A stretch of 16,944 nt of DNA from JAUWQU01 sp964605095. Lineage in GTDB: Bacteria; Planctomycetota; Phycisphaerae; SM23-33. This document shows positions 12,003 through 16,944 of this stretch, piece after piece; the first letter of the stretch is position 1, and every line of letters starts with the position of its first letter. The stretch spans positions 1-16,944 of the forward strand of contig CAZSBS010000088.1 of NCBI GenBank assembly GCA_964605095.1, read 5' to 3'. The notes beneath the pieces were generated by a model. The model made no database searches. It had not been told where the DNA came from and saw only the letters and a list, made by a program, of their open reading frames with translations. The position numbers and the translations under genes were made by a program.

Positions 12003-12713
12003 TCAGGTCCTGCTGCGCGGCGCCAGGCCCGGTCGCGACGCGTCGTGATCGAACGGCTCCAGCGGACAGCCCGCACAGCGGGCCGTCGGACGGCAGAAGT
12101 GTTTGCCGACGGCTACAAGTTGTGCATGATAGTCGTTGTACAGCCCAGTCCGTGGCGGTACGTGTGATTCGAAAAACGACTTGACCGCCTCGTAGCCGTC
12201 GCCCGGCGCGATCAGGCCGTGGCGCAGGCATATCCGCCGCGTGTAGGCGTCGACCACGAACGTGCGCTTGCCCGCGGCGTAGAGGATCATGCTGTCGGCC
12301 GTCTCGGGCCCGATGCCGTTTATGCCCAGCAACTGCTCCCGCAAGCGCAGCTTCGGCAGAGCCAGCAGGCTCTCGATGCAGCCGCCGTGGCGATCCGTGA
12401 CGTGGGAGATGAAGTTCTTCAGCCGCCGGGCCTTGACGTTGAAGTACCCGGCCGGGCGTATTAGTTCAGCCAAGTGAGCCGGCGGCATCTTCGCCAGCAC
12501 GTCAACCCGCATGGCCCCGGCGGCGTCGAGCCTGTCGAGGGCCTTCTCGACGTTCCCCCAGTTGGTGTTCTGCGTAAGTAGTGCCCCCAGACATATTTCC
12601 AGCTTCCGGTCGTGCGGGGCAAGGTGGGCCCTCGCGGGCCACCAATGCTGCGGGCCAAAACGCGAGAGCATCGCTTCGTACATCGGCACCATTTTTCCGC
12701 GTAAATCGCCCAT
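12003..12713 (-). CDS. HhH-GPD DNA glycosylase, MagIII / endonuclease III-related
   Basis: A 236-residue base-excision repair glycosylase. It contains LGALLTQNTNWGNVEKAL (42-59), typical of the endonuclease III fold, the helix-hairpin-helix GINGIGPETADSM (130-142) and the catalytic Asp155 in FVVDAYTRRI. At the position of the endonuclease III lyase Lys there is Glu137, as in MagIII-type 3-methyladenine glycosylases, so it probably removes a damaged base without cutting the strand. The cluster region reads C207-x5-C213-x2-C216-x5-D222: three Cys of the 4Fe-4S loop remain, the first spacing is one short, and the fourth ligand is Asp. The start is uncertain. ATG 12713 gives the longest form, while ATG 12683 (MYEAML) has a GGAA about 11 bases upstream and may be the true start. 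An AGGAAG farther upstream serves an out-of-frame ATG. Confidence 0.88.
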   Translation of the reverse strand: MGDLRGKMVPMYEAMLSRFGPQHWWPARAHLAPHDRKLEICLGALLTQNTNWGNVEKALDRLDAAGAMRVDVLAKMPPAHLAELIRPAGYFNVKARRLKNFISHVTDRHGGCIESLLALPKLRLREQLLGINGIGPETADSMILYAAGKRTFVVDAYTRRICLRHGLIAPGDGYEAVKSFFESHVPPRTGLYNDYHAQLVAVGKHFCRPTARCAGCPLEPFDHDASRPGLAPRSRT

Positions 12714-12776
12714 GTGCGGATGATGTTAACATTTCTTCCTAATAAATCGGCGGCGTATTTCGTAATAAGGTCAGAA

Positions 12777-12804
12777 GAAGCTTCCCAGATGAAGCTTCCC
12801 ACTT
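12777..12804. repeat. 14-base direct duplication with palindromic core
   Basis: GAAGCTTCCCA occurs at 12777-12787 and again at 12791-12801, a period of 14 (two heptamers). Each copy begins with the palindrome GAAGCTTC. It overlaps the 5' edge of the -35 box proposed at 12803, so it could be a binding site for a regulator of the Gfo/Idh operon. Confidence 0.5.
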
Positions 12805-12832
12805 GTCAAGCGGTGGCAGGTGCGTGTATGCT
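12803..12832 (+). promoter_or_regulatory. Candidate promoter of the Gfo/Idh-cytochrome operon
   Basis: TTGTCA (12803-12808), an 18-base spacer and TATGCT (12827-12832), with transcription starting near 12839 and a leader of about 210 bases. A second -10-like box, TATAAC, lies at 12960-12965 without a good -35. The 335-base spacer (12714-13048) also holds the direct duplication at 12777 and the hairpin at 12841. No gene is supported within it. Confidence 0.45.
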
Positions 12833-12840
12833 AACGAGAC

Positions 12841-12860
12841 TTTCCCCGGCGTCGGGGGAA
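12841..12860 (+). other. 5'-terminal stem-loop of the predicted operon mRNA
   Basis: Arms 12841-12848 and 12853-12860 pair over 8 positions, one a T-G wobble, around a GCGT tetraloop. With the promoter at 12803-12832 this stem would be the very start of the mRNA. Terminal stems of this kind are known to protect bacterial mRNA from 5' decay, and that role is inferred here. Confidence 0.4.
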
Positions 12861-13048
12861 AAAGTTGCTCCTGCCGGGGTACTGAAGTGGCATGAGCGGG
12901 TTTCTACATGTGCTGGCCCCTGCTGGTGGAGGGGTTCAGCGAGGCAGGAGCGTTTAGAGTATAACAGGCCGGCCGAGCGGTCGGGTAAACCCTCGCCGGT
13001 GAGGCAGGGCGATTGGTCAGTAAGTTCAAAAGTACAGGAAATGGTGAC

Positions 13049-14461
13049 ATGAACCAAGACAAGAAGACCGGTGGCAGTGGTGTAAGCAGGCGTGACTTCC
13101 TGAAGTCCGCGGCGGTGGCTGGGGCGATGGGAGCCGCGGTCCTGGCGGCCCCGCGTATTCTCCATGCCCAGAACAAGGGCGACGCCATTCGCCTTGGCGT
13201 GATCGGTACGGGCACCGAGGGGCGAGTGCTGATCAACAGCGTGCTCAAGTGCCAGAAGCAAGAGAACGTCAAGTTTGTGGCCCTTTGCGACATCTGGCCG
13301 CACTACCGGACTTACACAGCCAAGCTGCTGGGCAAGTACAAGCAGCCCGTAACGGAGTACACCGACTACGGCGAGATGCTCGACAAGGAGAAGGGCAAGA
13401 TCGACGCGGTGATCGTGGCGACTCCGGACTGGGTTCACCACGAGCACAGCATCGCCTGCCTGGAGGCCGGGCTGAACGTCTACTGCGAGAAGGAGATGTC
13501 CAACACCCTGGACAACGCCAAGAAGATGGTCCAAGCCTCGCAGAAGACGGGCAAGCTGCTCCAGATCGGCCATCAGAGGCGCAGCAACCCGCGCTACCAC
13601 ACCATGCTGGATTACATCCAGAACAAGAAGGCTTGCGGCCGCTTGACGAACGTCGAGGGCTGCTGGAACCGCAGCAAGCCGCTTTCGGTGGAGTGGGCCG
13701 AGAACACGGCCCTGGACGCCGCGACGCTGAAGAAGTACGGCTACGACACGATGGAGCACCTGCGGAACTGGCGCTGGTACAAGAAGTATTCCGGCGGCCC
13801 GATCGCCGACCTTGGCAGCCACCAGGTCGACATTTTCCACTGGGTCATCGGCAAGCCGCCGATCAGCGTCATGGCCAGCGGCGGGACGGACAACTACCCG
13901 AAGATGGAGTGGTACGACAACGTCATCGCCATCTACGAATGGCCCGAGGAAGCCGACGGCGAGAAGCACGTCATTCGCGGGCATTACAACCTGTATTCGA
14001 CGACCAGCAACGGCGGGTACCAGGAAGTCTTCATGGGCACCGAGGGCTCGGTGATCATCTCCGAGGACGCCAGCAAGGGCGGCCTGCGGCGTGAGTACAC
14101 CGCCCCCGAGGCCGACTGGGAGAAGGAACTCCGCAAGTCGCTCAGCGCCGCCGACAAGGCCAAGAGCGAGCAGAAGGCGGATTCCGGCGCCGCCAAGACG
14201 GCCGAGCCTGCCAGCGACATCAAGACCAGCCACTCCGTGCCGAGCCCCGGGCGCTACTACCCGCCGATCGCGGCGCCGCTGCCGCCCAAGACCGAGCACC
14301 AGCCGCACCTGGAAAACTTCTTCCATGCCATCCGCGGAACCGAAAAGCTCAACTGCCCCGGCGAGGTCGGTTACGAGACGGCCGTGACCGTCCTGAAGGT
14401 GAACGAGGCCATCGCCGCCGAGAAGAAGTTGACGTTCTCGCCCGAGGAGTTCAAGGTCTAA
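13049..14461 (+). CDS. Tat-exported Gfo/Idh/MocA-family oxidoreductase
   Basis: A 470-residue protein. The Tat signal SRRDFLKSAAVAG (13-25) is followed by an Ala-rich stretch ending LHA (38-40). The Rossmann motif GVIGTGTEGR (50-59) binds NAD(P). VIVATPDWVHHEHS (121-134) and YCEKEM (145-150) follow, where the usual EKP is EKE (147-149). ADLGSHQVDIFHW (253-265) matches the C-terminal substrate-site block. Family members oxidise or reduce sugars and cyclitols; Zymomonas glucose-fructose oxidoreductase is a Tat-exported example that carries its cofactor. A Lys/Ala/Glu-rich insert of about 45 residues (353-398) interrupts the C-terminal domain and looks disordered. AGGAA 8 bases before ATG 13049 sets the start; an in-frame ATG at 13013 is less well placed. 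The cytochrome c gene begins 26 bases later, consistent with an operon. Confidence 0.9.
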   Translation: MNQDKKTGGSGVSRRDFLKSAAVAGAMGAAVLAAPRILHAQNKGDAIRLGVIGTGTEGRVLINSVLKCQKQENVKFVALCDIWPHYRTYTAKLLGKYKQPVTEYTDYGEMLDKEKGKIDAVIVATPDWVHHEHSIACLEAGLNVYCEKEMSNTLDNAKKMVQASQKTGKLLQIGHQRRSNPRYHTMLDYIQNKKACGRLTNVEGCWNRSKPLSVEWAENTALDAATLKKYGYDTMEHLRNWRWYKKYSGGPIADLGSHQVDIFHWVIGKPPISVMASGGTDNYPKMEWYDNVIAIYEWPEEADGEKHVIRGHYNLYSTTSNGGYQEVFMGTEGSVIISEDASKGGLRREYTAPEADWEKELRKSLSAADKAKSEQKADSGAAKTAEPASDIKTSHSVPSPGRYYPPIAAPLPPKTEHQPHLENFFHAIRGTEKLNCPGEVGYETAVTVLKVNEAIAAEKKLTFSPEEFKV

Positions 14462-14487
14462 GGCCCATGGACATCGGAACAAAAAGA

Positions 14488-16371
14488 ATGAACTACAAAG
14501 CCAAGGCCGCCATGCCGCGATGGATGATGTCCATCGCGGTCGCGGCGGTCGCGACAACTTGCCTGGCGACCCCGGCTCTTGCCAAGCCCGAGCAGCAGGT
14601 CGCCCCCGACCCCGGCCGGACCACGCCGGTGCATAACATTCCGCTTTTCAACGCGGAAGGCGCGCCCATCGACCCGTCCGCCAAGGACGCCAAGCCGATC
14701 AGCCAGAAGGTCTCGTGCGGCAAGTGCCACGATTACGAGATCATCCAGCGGGGCTGGCACTTCAACACGGGCGACGCCAATGTTCCGCCGGGCCGGCCCG
14801 GTCAGCCGTGGGTTTTGGCGGACCTGGCGACCGGCACGCAGATACCCATCTCGCCGCGCGGGTGGAAGGGCACGTACAAGCCCGCGCAGGTCGGTATGTC
14901 CAGTTGGAAGTACGTTGACAAGTTCGGCCGGCAGATGCCGGGCGGCGACTACGGCGAGCGGTTTGCCGACAAGTTCGGCGATCCGACAACCGACCGCTGG
15001 GGCGCCACCGGATACCTGTCGATCAACTGCCTGGGCTGCCACAGTTGCGACTTCCGCCAGAACCAGGACGAGTGGGCCAAGAACGTCGAGCGGGGCAACT
15101 ACCTCGAGGCCGCCACGGCCGCCAGCGGCTTTGGCCACGTGCTGGGTTACGTCAACAAGCTGCCCGAAACCTTCGACCGCATCCTTGGCGAGGCGCCGGA
15201 TGCCCCGCAGTTCGTGCCGTCGGTCATCTTCGACAAGGCCCGCTTTGGGTATAAGGACTCCGCCTTCGTCGACGTCGCTGGGGCGAAGCTGCCGAACAAC
15301 CGCTGCGACTACTGCCACTCCACCCATCGGATCGACAAGCAGGAGTTTGAGACCCAGCAGGATGTCCACATGGCTCGCGGCCTGAGCTGTGTGGCATGCC
15401 ACCGAAACGGCATCAACCACGAAGTCAGTCGGAACTATGAGGGCGAGGCCGGCCATGACGAGGGCTATAGCTGCCGCGGCTGCCACCTCGGCCAGAACGA
15501 GGCTGAGACGACCGAGTTGAAAAAAGGCGGCTTCGGCGCCGCCCCGCGCCCCGCCCACAAGGGCATCCCGCAGTTGCACCTGGACAAGCTTACCTGCACC
15601 GCCTGCCACAGCGGTGCGATGCCCTCGGCTGAGCCGAAGAGAATCCAGACCGCGCGCATTCACGCACTTGGCGTTCACGGCATCCCGTACGATCCGAACA
15701 TGCTTCCGACCGTGCTCGATCCGGTGTTCGTCAAGCAGGCCGACGGCAAGATCGCGCCGTGCCGGATGGTCTTCCCGGCCTTCTTCGGGCGGCTCAAGGA
15801 CGGCAAGGTCACGCCGATGCTTCCGGCGGCCGTGATGGAGGCCACGGGCGACCTTTTGGCTGCTCCGGCCGGCAAGGTCCCCACGGCGCCGACGCCGGAA
15901 AAGGTCGCCGCCGCTCTCAAGGCCCTCGGCGACAACAATGACGCCGGCCTGGCCGTGTATGTCGGCGGCGGAAAGCTCTGGAAGCTCGATGGCGACAAGC
16001 CGGCGCCCTGCGATGACCCCGCGGCTGAGCCTTACGCCTGGCCCATCGCCCACGACGTTCGCCCGGCCTCGCAGTCGCTTGGCGCAGACGGGGCCTGCAC
16101 CGACTGCCATGCGGCGGACTCAGCCTTCCTGTTCGGCAAGGTTCCGCCGATCACGCCGGTGGCCCTCGGCGAGCCGGCGGAGAAGGAGATGAACCACTAC
16201 ACCGGGATGGCCCCGATGTACTACAAGCTGTTCGGGCTGACGTTTATCTTCCGCCCGTATCTTAAGACCTTCGGGTTTGCGGTCTCCGGCATAGTGCTGC
16301 TTGTCCTGCTGGCCTTCGGGTTGCCGGCAATCGCCTCCGTGCTCAAACGCCGCCGCGGGAGGACCCGCTGA
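14488..16371 (+). CDS. Membrane-anchored heptahaem cytochrome c
   Basis: A 627-residue protein with a Sec signal peptide (MNYKAKAAMPRWMMSIAVAAV..., cleavage near residue 32). Seven CxxCH haem-binding motifs are visible: CGKCH 77, CLGCH 181, CDYCH 273, CVACH 301, CRGCH 329, CTACH 370 and CTDCH 537. A long haem-free stretch (about 375-536) separates the sixth and seventh. A single transmembrane helix near 596-615 (GIVLLVLLAFGLPAIASV) precedes a basic tail, KRRRGRTR, so the haem domain faces the periplasm. The protein should pass electrons between the membrane cytochrome b that follows and a periplasmic partner. ATG 14488 has GGAA 8 bases upstream. ATG 14467 adds seven residues and cannot be excluded. 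Only 2 bases separate it from the cytochrome b gene, strong evidence for a shared complex. I do not recognise the exact family; it differs from NrfA and NapC/NirT in layout. Confidence 0.88.
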   Translation: MNYKAKAAMPRWMMSIAVAAVATTCLATPALAKPEQQVAPDPGRTTPVHNIPLFNAEGAPIDPSAKDAKPISQKVSCGKCHDYEIIQRGWHFNTGDANVPPGRPGQPWVLADLATGTQIPISPRGWKGTYKPAQVGMSSWKYVDKFGRQMPGGDYGERFADKFGDPTTDRWGATGYLSINCLGCHSCDFRQNQDEWAKNVERGNYLEAATAASGFGHVLGYVNKLPETFDRILGEAPDAPQFVPSVIFDKARFGYKDSAFVDVAGAKLPNNRCDYCHSTHRIDKQEFETQQDVHMARGLSCVACHRNGINHEVSRNYEGEAGHDEGYSCRGCHLGQNEAETTELKKGGFGAAPRPAHKGIPQLHLDKLTCTACHSGAMPSAEPKRIQTARIHALGVHGIPYDPNMLPTVLDPVFVKQADGKIAPCRMVFPAFFGRLKDGKVTPMLPAAVMEATGDLLAAPAGKVPTAPTPEKVAAALKALGDNNDAGLAVYVGGGKLWKLDGDKPAPCDDPAAEPYAWPIAHDVRPASQSLGADGACTDCHAADSAFLFGKVPPITPVALGEPAEKEMNHYTGMAPMYYKLFGLTFIFRPYLKTFGFAVSGIVLLVLLAFGLPAIASVLKRRRGRTR

Positions 16372-16373
16372 TT

Positions 16374-16944
16374 ATGAACAATGACCAACTGTATCGCGTG
16401 ATTTCGATTGCCGTCCTGGCCGGCGCAGTGGGCTTCAGTTTCCTGCACTTCCTGGCCGTCGGGCGGCGGGTTCGCTTGGCCGGCCCCGCAGGCGGTGAGG
16501 CCGACCTGCCGCGGCTGGGCCTCATCGAGCGGGCGTCGTACGTCTTTCTGGCCCTGACGCTGCTGGCCCTGGCTGTCACGGGCATGGCGCCCAACCTGCT
16601 GGTGGGGCAGAAGCTTTCGGGCTGGCTGCTGATGGCCCATGTCGGCAGCGGCGGGGCGTTCATGTTCTTCCTGCTGCTGACGGCCCTGCTGGGCGCCGGC
16701 GCCTCGGCCGGGCCTGACGCCAAGTTTGCCGCCCCGCAGCGGTGCGCCTTCTGGGCGACGCTGACGCTAGGCGTGGCGACTGCCCTGACGATGATGTTCA
16801 GCATGGTGCCCATTTTCGGCCCATACGGGTTGGAGGTGCTGCGCGACGTGCACCGCTACTGCGGGCTGGCGCTGGTGGTGGTCGGCTATTGGCATGTGTA
16901 TCAGACATTGGTGGTCCGCCGTGGGCGGATAAGCTGGCTGCTGT
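16374..16944 (+). CDS. Cytochrome b subunit (formate dehydrogenase gamma / b561-like), 3' partial
   Basis: The first 190 residues are in view and the frame runs off the window. There are five hydrophobic segments, near residues 9-30, 55-74, 84-108, 125-148 and 160-180. Four His lie in or beside the membrane segments: H25, H89, H160 (RDVHRYCGL) and H174 (GYWHVYQT). The H160-x13-H174 pair in the last visible helix is the pattern of di-haem cytochrome b subunits such as formate dehydrogenase gamma and hydrogenase HyaC. Such subunits exchange electrons with quinone on one side and c-type or Fe-S partners on the other. The ATG lies 2 bases after the cytochrome c stop, implying coupled translation. 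A cytoplasmic loop (31-50) is Gly/Ala rich. The direction of electron flow cannot be told from sequence. Confidence 0.8.
   Translation, partial: MNNDQLYRVISIAVLAGAVGFSFLHFLAVGRRVRLAGPAGGEADLPRLGLIERASYVFLALTLLALAVTGMAPNLLVGQKLSGWLLMAHVGSGGAFMFFLLLTALLGAGASAGPDAKFAAPQRCAFWATLTLGVATALTMMFSMVPIFGPYGLEVLRDVHRYCGLALVVVGYWHVYQTLVVRRGRISWLL

Noticed and set aside
12502..12732. Minus-strand ATG at 12732 with the good ribosome site AGGAAG
   Set aside because: It is in a different frame from the glycosylase, and the encoded product looks like an out-of-frame translation. A frameshift is not needed because the glycosylase N-terminus is complete from 12713 or 12683.
12892..12957. A 21-codon leader peptide before the Gfo/Idh gene
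   Set aside because: It has no clear ribosome site and no run of regulatory codons. It may be chance in a long leader.
12806..14557. A 583-codon open frame on the minus strand opposite the Gfo/Idh gene
   Set aside because: It mirrors a well-supported gene with clear motifs, shows no recognisable domain, and is the usual result of high-GC codon use.
14458..16110. A 550-codon minus-strand open frame opposite the cytochrome c gene
   Set aside because: The plus strand holds seven CxxCH motifs, a signal peptide and an anchor. The antisense frame is Val/Ala/Arg-rich without a fold signature.

Overview
This GC-rich window has 13 protein-coding genes, two of them cut by the window edges, and no RNA genes, insertion sequences or CRISPR arrays that I can see. 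The gene content points to a planctomycete-like bacterium, perhaps of the Phycisphaerae type. The signs are Tat-exported enzymes with SRRxFLK signals, a Gfo/Idh/MocA oxidoreductase, a BNR-type secreted carbohydrate-active protein, a GH10-like protein without catalytic residues, and a multihaem c / cytochrome b pair. This placement is inferred from gene style, not from a marker gene.

Layout. 1-1146 is the 3' part of a Pro/Ala-rich membrane-anchored hypothetical protein, converging on a four-helix membrane protein (1185-1706, minus). The spacer between them is one heptamer repeat array. 1919-4241 is a probable sugar-catabolism pair: a Tat-exported sugar-isomerase-like protein followed by a KDPG-type aldolase. 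4422-5234 is a seven-helix protein of unknown function. 5290-6183 is purC, which appears to be transcribed without a leader. On the minus strand, 6199-7578 is a secreted BNR protein resembling ulvan lyases. Further along that strand, a GH10-like protein (8949-10484) overlaps a ComEA-like helix-hairpin-helix protein (8527-8952), followed by a CPBP-family membrane protease (7785-8519). 10863-11981 is a PleD-like diguanylate cyclase with a degenerate receiver, converging on a MagIII/EndoIII-like DNA glycosylase (12003-12713, minus). From 13049 to the right edge is an apparent operon: a Tat-exported Gfo/Idh oxidoreductase, a membrane-anchored heptahaem cytochrome c and a four-His cytochrome b, the last running off the window.

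The most notable features are: (1) the right-hand operon, which looks like a periplasmic redox module linking a sugar-type oxidoreductase to membrane electron transport; (2) a set of degenerate tandem arrays in the spacers, with exact periods of 7 or 9 bases; (3) several proteins that keep their fold but lose canonical active-site residues, namely the GH10-like protein, the receiver domain and the glycosylase; and (4) two promoters placed so that transcription would start at or next to the start codon. All functional calls come from reading motifs by eye. No database search was possible.
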